DNA of 64,000 nucleotides from Prauserella muralis (GTDB lineage: Bacteria > Actinomycetota > Actinomycetes > Mycobacteriales > Pseudonocardiaceae), in the NCBI RefSeq assembly GCF_003202285.1, contig NZ_MASW01000002.1, positions 1 to 64,000 of the forward strand. The letters run 5' to 3'. Positions within the stretch are counted from its first letter, which is position 1, and every line of letters begins with the position of its first letter. Below, piece by piece: positions 38,268-46,758 of this stretch. Position numbers and translations under genes: made by a program. A model generated the notes under the pieces. The model saw nothing but the letters and a program-made list of their open reading frames with translations, searched no databases and had not been told where the DNA came from.

Positions 38268-39120
38268 CCGGTCAACAGCTCCAGCGCGCCACCGAGGCTC
38301 GTGACGTGGGCGTCACCCTGGCGGGGCCCGCCGGGCCAGCCCGGCCCTGCCGTGATCCGCCGTGCCCGCGCGGAGCCCAGTTCCCGCAGCGCGGCGTCCT
38401 CGGCGGTCGCCGCTGTCTGCGACCACAGCACCACCGACTCCGCACGGGTGGCGGCGACGGCGCGGACGAGACCGCGGGCCGGGGTGGCGGCTCCGAGCAT
38501 CCGGGCCGGGCAGCCGCGTTCGGCGAGCGCGGCCGCCAGCGCCTCCAACGGCAGCGCGTGCAGCTCCGGTTCCGTGCACGCCAGCAGCACCGACGGCGGC
38601 CCCGCCTCGCCGCCGCGCGGGGCCCGGTGCAGGGCCACGGAGACCGACCAGGACAGGGCGTGCTCGATGTCGACGCGATCCGGGTCGGTGCGCTGGTCGG
38701 CGTCCACGGTGCGCAGGGCCGGCCTGCGCAGCCGGTCCCACGTCCAGACCACGCCGTGCTCGGCGACCGACCGGCCGAGCACGGCACAGCAGCGCCCGGA
38801 GTCCAGCGCCCGTGCCGCCGCGACCACCTCGGCGACGAGTTCGCTGGGCGCGTCCTGGCGACCGGAAGCCAGCGTCAGCGCCGCGTCGGATGGCAGCACG
38901 CCGGAGGCGATCAGGTCCCGCATCCGGCGCAGCGCGCGCACGTCCTCGGCGTGTAGCGGCGGTAGCGCCCGGGGCGCGGGTTGTGCGGGCCGACGCCGTA
39001 GCGGTGATGCCAGGCCCGCAGCGTGGACTCGGCGATGCCGAGCTCGCGGGCCACCCGCCCCGCCGTCCAGACGGCGCCGGGTCCCGGTTCGGCGTGATCA
39101 GCCTGCGGCACGCGCACCAT
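38258..39120 (-). pseudogene. MerR-type regulator with cobalamin-binding-like domain (CarH/LitR-like), frameshifted
   Basis: From ATG 39120 the frame gives a MerR HTH (WTAGRVARELGIAESTLRAW, then HHRYGVGPHNP) and is lost after GRYRRYT near 38951. One base seems missing; the correct text EDVRALRRMRDLIASGVLPS continues one frame over to a stop at 38258. The C-terminal part has a helical region and a Rossmann-like B12 domain with ELHALPLEALAAAL near the place of the cobalamin His loop, and LVRAVAATRAESVVLWSQ. Corrected length is about 287 residues. It ends 10 bases inside the end of the desaturase gene. A sequencing error is possible. Confidence 0.78.
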
Positions 39121-39160
39121 CGTCACATCCGCTCGTCCGGCGCACCGGCCGGCGTGGTGG

Positions 39161-40051
39161 TCAGTCGAGACCGTGGCCGTCGTCGACCACGCGCCTGGCC
39201 ACGTCCCCGAGCAGCGCGCCCTCGGCGAAGGCCCGTGCCCGCAGTAACGCGAACGCGTCGTCGGCGCCGCACCCGAACCGCACGGTCACCATGCCGATGG
39301 CCTGGTGCACGACGTCCTCGAAGTGGGTGTCCTCGAACAGCCACAGGGGATCGTCGCCGTCCGGCCGGTGGGGCGGCTGCAACACGGCACGGGCCAGCGC
39401 GTCGGCCACCACGTCGGAGGCGGCCACCAGGTCCCCGCCGACGGCGGGTGCGGCCCCGAGCACACACAGCGCTCCCGCGCAGTCGCCCTCCCGCGGCCGC
39501 AGCGGCACGGCGAGCACGGAGTGCACTCCCGCCTCACGCATGGCCGCCCCGTAGTGGGGCCAGCGCCGTGGTAACGCCTGCCGCCCCGCGACGACGAGGG
39601 CCCCGCTGCTGACGGCGGTGGTGGACGGGCCCTCGCCGAGCACGGTCTCGGCATCGTGCGCCGCGCGGGCCGTCCTGTCCGACGCCGCGGCCACACCCAC
39701 ACCGGCGCGGGTGCCGTGCAGGGTGATGAGGACGCTCGGCACGCCCAGCGCGGCGCCGACGGCGGCGACGAAAGCGGGCCGCGCCGCGCGGGGGTCCGTG
39801 CCGTCGAGCCAGGCCTGCAGCCGGATGGCGTGCAGAGCCTGCAGCCGCGCCGAGGTCAGGTGGCGCTCTCCCGTCCGCCGGTGCAGTGCGGCCATCCGCA
39901 GCCGGGTGTCGCGCAGCCGGGCGGGCGCACCGGCGGCGCCGGCCTCGCAGCGCGCGGCGATCGCGGCGGCCCGGTCTGCTCGCTGCCGTTCAAGCGCGAC
40001 TCTGTGCCATAGCCCCGCGATGGTCGCGCGGGTAGCATCGCCGTCGGACAC
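39161..40051 (-). CDS. GAF-ANTAR regulator
   Basis: About 296 residues from GTG 40051; the longer open frame upstream overlaps the divergent gene and is rejected. A helical N-terminus (about 1-80) is followed by a GAF domain (about 85-230, with GEGPSTTAVSSGALVVAG and VHSVLAVPLRPREGDCAGAL) and a C-terminal ANTAR RNA-binding domain (DVVHQAIGMVTVRFGCGADD then AFALLRARAFAEGALL). ANTAR proteins act as antiterminators on nascent RNA. It is divergent from a second GAF-ANTAR gene 56 bases away. Confidence 0.88.
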   Translation of the reverse strand: MSDGDATRATIAGLWHRVALERQRADRAAAIAARCEAGAAGAPARLRDTRLRMAALHRRTGERHLTSARLQALHAIRLQAWLDGTDPRAARPAFVAAVGAALGVPSVLITLHGTRAGVGVAAASDRTARAAHDAETVLGEGPSTTAVSSGALVVAGRQALPRRWPHYGAAMREAGVHSVLAVPLRPREGDCAGALCVLGAAPAVGGDLVAASDVVADALARAVLQPPHRPDGDDPLWLFEDTHFEDVVHQAIGMVTVRFGCGADDAFALLRARAFAEGALLGDVARRVVDDGHGLD

Positions 40052-40107
40052 CTGCTCAATCTTGCCGCCCGGAGACCGGTCAGCAGCGGTCGCGAGAGGC
40101 AGTATCC

Positions 40108-40851
40108 GTGGACAAGCGAGAGCACTGGTTGAACGAGACGCTTGCCGAACTGGCGGACTGTCTTGACGCGGACGCCGACGAGCGCGACATCGCGGGCACG
40201 GTGACCGGCGCGCTGGCGGCACTGCTGGCTCCCGCCGACGTGGGTCTGCGGTTCTTCGGCGACGAAGGCGCGGCAGCCCCAGCGCCGGCCGCGTCGAGCA
40301 GCCCCCGCGTCGCCGGACTGTTCGACCTGGAGACCGAGACCGGTGAGGGGCCCACGCTGTGGAGCTTCCGGGGTGGGCTGGCGGCCGTGGACGAGCGCCT
40401 GACCGAGCTGGCCGGCCGGTGGCCACGGTTCGCTCCGGCCGCGCGCGAGCGCGGGTACGCACGGGTCACCGCGATTCCCCTGCAGGGGCCGGGCGGCCGG
40501 CTCGGCGCCGCGGGCGTCCTCGCTCCCTCGGGGGCACCGACGGGTGAGGCCGAGCTGCGGTGTGCCCGGACGGTGCTGCGGGTGACCGCCGGTGACGTGC
40601 TGCGCCGCCGGGAGTTGGACGCCAGCCACCGGGTGACGAGCCAGCTTCAGCAGGCGCTCGACAGCAGGGTGGTGATCGAGCAGGCCAAGGGCGTGCTGTC
40701 CGCGCGGCTGGGGGTGTCGCCCGCAGCGGCGTTCGAGAGGCTTCGCGGGTACGCGCGCAGGCACGGCCTGCCGTTGGCCGAGGCCGCCGGCGCCGCCGTC
40801 GACGGGGCACTTCCGGTCAGCGCGCTGGTCACCGAGCGCCGTCCCGGATGA
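40108..40851 (+). CDS. GAF-ANTAR regulator (divergent partner)
   Basis: A 247-residue protein from GTG 40108. A degenerate GAF domain (about residues 10-170) holds the pocket segment LETETGEGPTLWSFRGG, and the C-terminal ANTAR domain (about 180-240) reads ALDSRVVIEQAKGVLSARLG then VSPAAAFERLRGYARRHG. It likely senses a small molecule or redox state and binds RNA hairpins. The tight divergent pairing with 39161 suggests joint control. Confidence 0.88.
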   Translation: MDKREHWLNETLAELADCLDADADERDIAGTVTGALAALLAPADVGLRFFGDEGAAAPAPAASSSPRVAGLFDLETETGEGPTLWSFRGGLAAVDERLTELAGRWPRFAPAARERGYARVTAIPLQGPGGRLGAAGVLAPSGAPTGEAELRCARTVLRVTAGDVLRRRELDASHRVTSQLQQALDSRVVIEQAKGVLSARLGVSPAAAFERLRGYARRHGLPLAEAAGAAVDGALPVSALVTERRPG

Positions 40852-40863
40852 GCCGGGGCCGGG

Positions 40864-41460
40864 TCACGGCGTCCTGGCGGTGACGAGCTCACCGATCGCC
40901 GGGGCGATGTCCTCCAGCGGCAGCACCAGCTCGGCGCCGGAGGCCACGGCGGCCGTCGGCATGGAGGGGTACTCGGCGGTGTCCGGATCCTGCGCCATCG
41001 TGACGCCGCCTCGGGCCTTGACCGCCGCGATGCCCTCGGCGCCGTCGACGCCCGTGCCGGTGAGCACGCAGGCGACGACGCGGGAGCCGTAGGCCTGTGC
41101 GGCGGCCTCGAACAGCACGTCCGCCGACGGCCGCACGAAGTGGACGAGACCCGTGTGCGAGAGCGTGAGCCGCCCGCCCGGCCCGATGAGCAGGTGATGG
41201 TCGGGCCGGGCCAGGTAGGCGACGTCCGGCCTGGCGAGCTCGCCGTCCTCGGCCAGTTTCACGGGCACCGCCGACACCCGGGCCAGCACCTGTGCCAGCA
41301 GGGTCGGGTGCCTGCGGTCGAGATGCTGCACGATGATCACCGGCACTCCGAGCTCGGCGGGCAGCGCGCCCAACAGCCTGCTCAGCGCGCTCACCCCGCC
41401 CGCCGACGAACCGACGACGACGACCGACGGCGCAGCGGGAGTGGAGCCGGTCGCGGCCAT
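40864..41460 (-). CDS. Stand-alone CheB-type methylesterase domain
   Basis: A 198-residue protein from ATG 41460. The catalytic set of CheB is visible: Ser in VVVGSSAGGVSALSRLL near residue 18, His in IIVQHLDRRHPTLLAQVL near 46 and Asp in CVLTGTGVDGAEGIAAVKA near 140. It has no receiver domain and there are no chemotaxis genes nearby, so it probably acts in a signalling pathway other than chemotaxis, as do many actinobacterial copies. The target is unknown. Confidence 0.88.
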   Translation of the reverse strand: MAATGSTPAAPSVVVVGSSAGGVSALSRLLGALPAELGVPVIIVQHLDRRHPTLLAQVLARVSAVPVKLAEDGELARPDVAYLARPDHHLLIGPGGRLTLSHTGLVHFVRPSADVLFEAAAQAYGSRVVACVLTGTGVDGAEGIAAVKARGGVTMAQDPDTAEYPSMPTAAVASGAELVLPLEDIAPAIGELVTARTP

Positions 41461-41552
41461 CAGCCGGAGCCGGAACGCACCTGGGCGGGCATGGGTCTCA
41501 GCCTACGTCCTCGCCGGCTGGGAACGAGCGGCTCGGCTGGTCGCCAGGCGCC

Positions 41553-41605
41553 GAGCCGAAGGTGCCCTTGGGTACACGGTAGGCACCCAAGGTGCCCTTC
41601 GGCTC
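41553..41605. repeat. 53-bp palindromic repeat, copy B
   Basis: GAGCCGAAGGTGCCCTTGGG, then TACACGGTAGGC, then the mirror ACCCAAGGTGCCCTTCGGCTC minus its first base. The outer ten and inner six bases of the arms pair. It is followed by GCGGTGGGGC, as is copy C. Confidence 0.78.
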
Positions 41606-41652
41606 GCGGTGGGGCTGGTCGGGCCGGGCGTTCGCCGCTGTCGGCGGGTGGC

Positions 41653-41673
41653 GAGCCGAAGGTGCCCTTGGGT
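41653..41673. repeat. 53-bp palindromic repeat, copy C, left part
   Basis: The first 21 bases of the repeat, ending in CCCTTGGGT (41665-41673), which is the left target duplication of the IS4-family element. The right part resumes at 43181. Confidence 0.8.
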
Positions 41674-43180
41674 CAATGCCGGGTAGTTAGGGGCGTGGGT
41701 GTGGTGTCAACCCTGGTGGAGTAGGACAACGGAGCTTCCGCTAGAACATTGTCGACCAAGATCAACGTTCGGCGGGAGCTCCGTTGTCTGCGCAGTCTGT
41801 CATATCCCGGATGGTTGGTGTGTTCGCGCCGGGTCACCTTGGTGAGCTGACCCAGGTCGTGCCCTTCGAGATGGTCGATGCGGTGCTGGCCGAGGCGCCC
41901 GCGGCGACGCAGCGGCGGGTGCGGTTGTTGCCGGCCCGGGTGACGGTGTACTTCCTGCTGGCGATGGGCCTGTTCCCCGAGCGTGGCTATCGCGGGGTGT
42001 TTGCGTCGCTGACCGCCGGTCTGGGTGCGCTGCGGCCGGCGACGCCGACGGCGTCGGCATTGCGGCAAGCCCGGTCCCGCCTCGGGCCGGGCCCGCTGGC
42101 CGCGTTGTTCACTCTGCTGGCCGGGCCGGTGGCCCGGCCCCGCACCCCCGGCGCCTGCTGGCGGGGCCTGCGACTGGTCGCGATCGACGGAACGCAGGTC
42201 GCCATCCCCGACAGCGAACCCCACCGGGCCTGGACCCAGATGAGCCGCACCGCCTCCCATCCCTCGGCCGGGTATCCGCTGCTGCGGCTGGTCACGCTGG
42301 TCGAGTGCGGCACCCGCGCGCTGATCGCGGCGGTGTTCGGCAGCCCCGCCGACGGAGAACTGGCCTACGCGGCCACCCTGCTGAACCGGCTGCGTCCGGG
42401 GATGGTGCTGCTCGCCGACCGCAATTTCGACGCCGCGACCTTCCTCGCCGGCACCGCCAGCACCGGCGCGGACCTGCTGATCCGGCTCAAAGGCAACCGA
42501 CGCCCACCACTGCTGGGCCGCCACACCGACGGGTCGATCCGCTCGATCATCGGCGGCGTCGAAGTCCGGGTCATCGAAGCCCTGGTCACCGTCACCACAG
42601 CCGACGGGTCCCACCGCAGCGAGCACTACCGGCTGGTCACCACCCTGCTCGACCCCCAGCGTTATCCGGCCACCGACCTGATCGAGCTCTACCACCAGCG
42701 CTGGGAGATCGAAACCGCCTACCTCGCCCTCAAACACACCCTCACCCGCGGGCGGGTCCTGCGTTCGCAGACCCCGACCGGAGCCCAGCAGGAACTCTGG
42801 GCACTGCTGGCGACCTATCAAATCCTGCGCATCGCGATGACCGACGCCACCAATTCCCGCCCCGGCCTCACCCCCGACCGGGCCGGGTTCAGCGTCGCGC
42901 TACACGCCGCCCGCGACCAGGTCATCACCGCCCAGTCGATCATCGCCGGCACCCACATCGACCTCATCGGCACCATCGGCACCCACATCCTGGCCAGCCT
43001 GCTCCCAGCCCGCCGAGCACGCACCTGCCCCCGAACCGTCAAACGACCACTATCCAAATACGCCTACAACAAACCCCACCAACCCCCCACCTGCCACACC
43101 ATCACCATCGAAATAACCATCACCAACGCCGCAACAAGCCCGTTGACACGCACCACCCCGCCCTAACTACCCGGCCTTGG
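41674..43180 (+). mobile_element. IS4-family insertion sequence, apparently complete
   Basis: 1,507 bp with one transposase gene. Terminal inverted repeats include a perfect GCCGGGTAGTTAGGG (41678-41692 and its complement at 43160-43174). A 9-bp target duplication, CCCTTGGGT, flanks it at 41665-41673 and 43181-43189. The target is a palindromic repeat; removing the element and one duplication restores a full 53-bp unit like copy B. The clean boundaries suggest a recent insertion. Confidence 0.92.
41784..43166 (+). CDS. IS4-family DDE transposase
   Basis: A 460-residue protein from the start at 41784. The N-terminal IS4 domain is seen in GHLGELTQVVPFEMVDAVLA then YFLLAMGLFPERGYRG. In the catalytic core the first Asp is in LVAIDGTQVAIPD near residue 138, the second in VLLADRNFDAATF near 214 and the Y-x2-R-x3-E-x6-K signature in YHQRWEIETAYLALK near 306. 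It has no frame damage and is likely active. Its GC is like that of its neighbours. Confidence 0.92.
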   Translation: MSAQSVISRMVGVFAPGHLGELTQVVPFEMVDAVLAEAPAATQRRVRLLPARVTVYFLLAMGLFPERGYRGVFASLTAGLGALRPATPTASALRQARSRLGPGPLAALFTLLAGPVARPRTPGACWRGLRLVAIDGTQVAIPDSEPHRAWTQMSRTASHPSAGYPLLRLVTLVECGTRALIAAVFGSPADGELAYAATLLNRLRPGMVLLADRNFDAATFLAGTASTGADLLIRLKGNRRPPLLGRHTDGSIRSIIGGVEVRVIEALVTVTTADGSHRSEHYRLVTTLLDPQRYPATDLIELYHQRWEIETAYLALKHTLTRGRVLRSQTPTGAQQELWALLATYQILRIAMTDATNSRPGLTPDRAGFSVALHAARDQVITAQSIIAGTHIDLIGTIGTHILASLLPARRARTCPRTVKRPLSKYAYNKPHQPPTCHTITIEITITNAATSPLTRTTPP

Positions 43181-43221
43181 CCCTTGGGTACACGGTAGGC
43201 ACCCAAGGTGCCCTTCGGCTC
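43181..43221. repeat. 53-bp palindromic repeat, copy C, right part
   Basis: It starts with the duplicated CCCTTGGGT and completes the unit through TTCGGCTC, followed by GCGGTGGGGC as after copy B. Confidence 0.8.
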
Positions 43222-43274
43222 GCGGTGGGGCACGTCGGTCGGCTCGCCGGGGCCGGCTCCGTGCCTGAAGGGTG

Positions 43275-44858
43275 CTACACGCGGTGGGCTCCCGGGCGGC
43301 CGTCCTCCACCACGAACGAGGCGAACGTCGACTCCGGGGCATCGCGGGTGCTCACCGTGCTCACCACCTTGAGGTCCGCCCGCAGCTCCCGCCTGCCGAC
43401 CCGGCAGCGCACGTATCCGCGCCGGTCGCCGTCGAAGAACCGGATGTGCGGATTGTGCTTGATCATCGGCCCGTAGTACGGCCCGTACACCTCACCGTCC
43501 CCATTGGACGAGATGGACGTCCCGACGATCTCGGTGCCCACCACCGGCGAGTCCGGGCGGTCGAAGTCGGCGTGGATGTCGTTGACGAACGTGGAGTGCC
43601 AGTCACCGGTCACCACCACCGGGTTGGCCACACCGTGGCGCATCCACGTGTCGGTGAGCCGCTTGCGGGCGGCGGGGAAGCCGTCCCACGCGTCGTGCCA
43701 CAGCCTGCTGCCGTCCGGGCCGTCGTGGTCGAGCCTGGCGAGCATCACGTTGTTGCCGAGGATGTTCCACCGCGCCCGCGAGGCGGCGAGGCCCCCGTAA
43801 AGCCAGCGCTCCTGCTCGAAGCCGAGCATGGTCACGTCCGGCTCGTACGCGGCGGGGCACGCGTCGGCCTCCCCCCAGCCGCACGGCGGCACGCTGCGGT
43901 ACTGCCTGCCGTCGAGCAGGTTCAGCTGTGCCAGCCTGCCCCACTCCAGCCGCCGGTGGATGCGCGGACCTCCCGCGACGTCCGGGCGCGACGGCGGCCG
44001 CACCGGCTGATGCTCGTACCAGGCCTGGTAGGCGGCGGCCCGCAGAGCGCTGATGTCTCCTGCGTGTTCCTGGCGGGTGTTCGCGTAGTCGTTCTTGACC
44101 TCGTGGTCGTCCCACGTCACCAGCCACGGGAAGCGCGCGTGCGCGGCCTGCAGCTCGGGGTCGCTCTTGTAGAGCGCGTACTGCATGCGCCAGCGTTCGA
44201 GGTCCTGCGGGGCCGAGCGCAGCGTGTCGGGCGTGGCGACCCGGCGGTAGCCGCCGTCGGCCGGGATGGCGCCCTCGTAGACGTAGTCGCCGAGGTGCAG
44301 CACCAGGTCCAGGTCGTCGCCCGCCAGGTGCCGGTAGGAGGGGTAGTAGCCGTCGGTCCAGTTCTGGCACGAGACGAATGCGAACGCCAGCGCCCCCGCC
44401 GGGGCCCACGGCGCGGGAGCGGTGCGGGTGCGCCCGGTCGGCGAGGTCTCGGTCCGGTAGCGGAAGCGGTAGAACCATTCCCGGTCCGGGGCGAGGCCGT
44501 GCACCTCGACGTGCACCGAGTGCGCCAGCTCCGGCAGTGCCCACGCCGAGCCCGCGCGGACCACGTGCCGGAACCGCGCGTCCCGCGCCACCTGCCACTG
44601 CACCGGCACCCGGGTGGGCGGCATCCCGCCACCGGGTGCGAACGGTTCGGGCGCCAGCCGGGTCCACAGCACCACCCCGGACGACGCGGGCTCACCGCTG
44701 GCCACGCCGAGACGGAACGGGTAGCCGCCGCCGGCGGGCTTGGGCGTCGCGGCGGCGGGGCCGACGGGCAGCTGGGCGAGCGCGGCGGCGCCCGCGACGG
44801 CGGAGACGGACGCGAGGAAGCGGCGCCTGCCGAGGCCGCCGGGGTTCGGTGGGGTCAT
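43275..44858 (-). CDS. phoD: PhoD-family alkaline phosphatase/phosphodiesterase, Tat-exported
   Basis: A 527-residue secreted protein from ATG 44858. The twin-arginine signal is GRRRFLASVSAVAGAAAL at residues 9-26. An N-terminal Fn3-like domain (FRLGVASGEPASSGVVLWTR) precedes the metallophosphatase core: VSCQNWTDGYYPSYRH, DLVLHLGDYVYEGAI, VTWDDHEVKNDYAN and VVTGDWHSTFVND. These are the PhoD motifs binding Fe and Ca ions. It would release phosphate from phosphodiesters or teichoic acids outside the cell. No Pho box was sought beyond eye inspection and none was obvious. Confidence 0.92.
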   Translation of the reverse strand: MTPPNPGGLGRRRFLASVSAVAGAAALAQLPVGPAAATPKPAGGGYPFRLGVASGEPASSGVVLWTRLAPEPFAPGGGMPPTRVPVQWQVARDARFRHVVRAGSAWALPELAHSVHVEVHGLAPDREWFYRFRYRTETSPTGRTRTAPAPWAPAGALAFAFVSCQNWTDGYYPSYRHLAGDDLDLVLHLGDYVYEGAIPADGGYRRVATPDTLRSAPQDLERWRMQYALYKSDPELQAAHARFPWLVTWDDHEVKNDYANTRQEHAGDISALRAAAYQAWYEHQPVRPPSRPDVAGGPRIHRRLEWGRLAQLNLLDGRQYRSVPPCGWGEADACPAAYEPDVTMLGFEQERWLYGGLAASRARWNILGNNVMLARLDHDGPDGSRLWHDAWDGFPAARKRLTDTWMRHGVANPVVVTGDWHSTFVNDIHADFDRPDSPVVGTEIVGTSISSNGDGEVYGPYYGPMIKHNPHIRFFDGDRRGYVRCRVGRRELRADLKVVSTVSTRDAPESTFASFVVEDGRPGAHRV

Positions 44859-44931
44859 GTGAGCCTGTCTAGCCGCCGTGGATGGCCCGCAGGCCAGCCG
44901 GGGATGAACTGGCGGTGAGGTCTCGGGGGAC

Positions 44932-46758
44932 TCAACCGGCGACGGCGCTGCGGAAGAACTCGGACTTGCCCAGCGAGCCCTTCCAGTCCTGTGGGCTGGA
45001 GACGTCGTTGCTGCCGGTGACGATCCGCCCGGCGGCCACGTCCTTGGTGACGGTCGCGCCCGCGCAGATGTAGGCGCCCTCGCCGATCGTGATGCCCCCG
45101 ACCACGGTGGCGCCCCAGCCGACGAACACGCCGTCCTCGAGGATCGGCGAGCTCTCCTCCGCCTCGGGCGCGTCCCACGGCCTGGTCGGGTCGAGCTGCC
45201 GGTGCACGAGGTCGCCGAACACGCGGCAGCGGTTGCCGATCCTGCTCCGCTCGCACACCAGCGAGCAGCCGATGACGCTGTCGTGGCCGACGACGGCCCT
45301 GGCCCCGACCGAGGCGCGATGGGTGACGATGACCCGCTCGCCCAGTGTGGCGCCCCCTTCGACGAGGCAGTAGGTGTCGAGGATCGTGCCCGCGCCGAGC
45401 TGGGCCTCCTCGCCGACGACGCAGAAGTGCCCGATGTCGCAGCCCTCGCCGATGACGGTGGGCCGGTGCAGGCGGTCCCACTCGCCTTCCTGGAGCAGGC
45501 GGTACGGGGCGCCCAGCTGTGCGGTCGGGGCGACGCGCGCGGTGGCCGCGCAGTCGACGGTGCCGGGGATCATGGTCGTTCCTTTCCGGGTCCGTCCGTC
45601 CAGCCGCGGCGACATCGCGTCTCCGGCGAGGCCGAGCAGCTCCAGGGCGGAGCGGAGTGAGCTGGTGCGGGGCAGGTCGCGTGTGCGGGACGCCCAGGCA
45701 CGGGTGTCGGCGTCCCAGGTACGCAGGTAGGCGGCACAGGAGGCGGGCGTGATGGCGGCCCGCCGGTCCTCGGCCGCGTGCAGGGCCGTCAGGGCCTGCG
45801 CGCGCAGCGGGGACGCGGGCAGGTCGGTGATCCGGCCCGCGATCTGCGCGATGAACTCCCGGCGGCGAGCCAGGAAGCGGTGCCAGTAGCCGGGGTCGTC
45901 GGCCACGGCGCGGGGGAGCCGCAGGTGTGCCAGCTCCATCAGTCCTTCGGCGAGCACGTCGCCGAACTCCTCGCCCACGGCCCGCTCCGGGTTGCGGAAC
46001 GGTTCGTAGGGCAGCTGGCCCACCTCTCCGGTGCGGCCCACCAAGCGCAGGCAGGCCGCGTCGAAGAGGAACAGCCAGTCCTCGTTGTAGACGTCGGGGA
46101 AGAACGACTCGGCCTGGCCGACGTCCACGAGCAGCGCCGAGCCGCTGACGAACGTGTCCTGCCTGCCACCCGCGAGGCGGTGCGCGTGGCAGACCACGGA
46201 GTTGTCGGGAAAGTCGGCGACCTCCAGGCCCACCATGGCCAGCTCGCCGAGCGAGGCGGTGGCGTGCCGGACGTCGTCGGCGTCCAGGTCCGTGATGTCC
46301 TCGTCGAGGAACAGCGCCGACTCCCAGCCGAGCAGCGTCGCGAGTGTGAGCCCGAGGTTGCGCTTGAGGCTCAGGTCGCCGAGCCGCTCCACTTTGGCCT
46401 CGCTCGCCCGCGAGGTGGCGAAGCCGAACAGCGGGTGCTGGTAGCCGTCGGGCACGTCGACGGCGAGCCAGTCCAACCGGTCCGGTTCACACCCATCGTC
46501 CATTGTGGAAAGACGGTCCGCGAGCGTGGCCACGTCGGAGGCCGTGGCTTCGCGGCTGCACAACGCCACCAGTGTGGCGCCCAGCTCGCGGGCGAGTGCG
46601 GCGGCGCCGCCGAGGGCGTCGACCGACCAGGTGGTGGCCACGACGACGGCGTCCAGCGTCCGGGCGGAGCGTCCGGACGGGATCCGCAACAGCCGGCGGT
46701 GGGTGCCTCGGCAGGCCGGGGCCGAGAGCGAGGGCGCGGTCACAGCAGTTCGGGCCAT
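44932..46758 (-). CDS. Fusion of a GT-A-like domain with a left-handed beta-helix acyltransferase-like domain
   Basis: A 608-residue protein from ATG 46758; GTG 46743, overlapping the upstream stop as GTGA, is an equally good start. The N-terminal half (about 30-390) looks like a nucleotide-sugar transferase fold: LDAVVVATTWSVDALGGAAA, LFLDEDITDLDADDVRHATA with an acidic D-x-D-like cluster, and VYNEDWLFLFDA. The C-terminal part (about 400-600) has hexapeptide repeats (TVIGEGCDIGHFCVVGEEAQ, VFVGWGATVVGGITIGEGAY, ICAGATVTKDVAAG). Within the frame an ATG at 45573 has a fine ribosome site (AAAGGAAC), so the beta-helix domain may also be made alone (213 residues). It is coupled to an XRE regulator. 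No named family for the fusion. Confidence 0.72.
   Translation of the reverse strand: MARTAVTAPSLSAPACRGTHRRLLRIPSGRSARTLDAVVVATTWSVDALGGAAALARELGATLVALCSREATASDVATLADRLSTMDDGCEPDRLDWLAVDVPDGYQHPLFGFATSRASEAKVERLGDLSLKRNLGLTLATLLGWESALFLDEDITDLDADDVRHATASLGELAMVGLEVADFPDNSVVCHAHRLAGGRQDTFVSGSALLVDVGQAESFFPDVYNEDWLFLFDAACLRLVGRTGEVGQLPYEPFRNPERAVGEEFGDVLAEGLMELAHLRLPRAVADDPGYWHRFLARRREFIAQIAGRITDLPASPLRAQALTALHAAEDRRAAITPASCAAYLRTWDADTRAWASRTRDLPRTSSLRSALELLGLAGDAMSPRLDGRTRKGTTMIPGTVDCAATARVAPTAQLGAPYRLLQEGEWDRLHRPTVIGEGCDIGHFCVVGEEAQLGAGTILDTYCLVEGGATLGERVIVTHRASVGARAVVGHDSVIGCSLVCERSRIGNRCRVFGDLVHRQLDPTRPWDAPEAEESSPILEDGVFVGWGATVVGGITIGEGAYICAGATVTKDVAAGRIVTGSNDVSSPQDWKGSLGKSEFFRSAVAG

Noticed and set aside
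36758-38956. A 732-codon open frame overlapping the phytoene-desaturase-like gene
   Set aside because: Arg/Gly/Ala-rich out-of-frame reading of the real gene, without start signals or family likeness.
36657-39120. A carotenoid biosynthesis cluster
   Set aside because: Only one CrtI-like enzyme and a broken regulator are present; phytoene synthase and prenyl transferase genes are missing.
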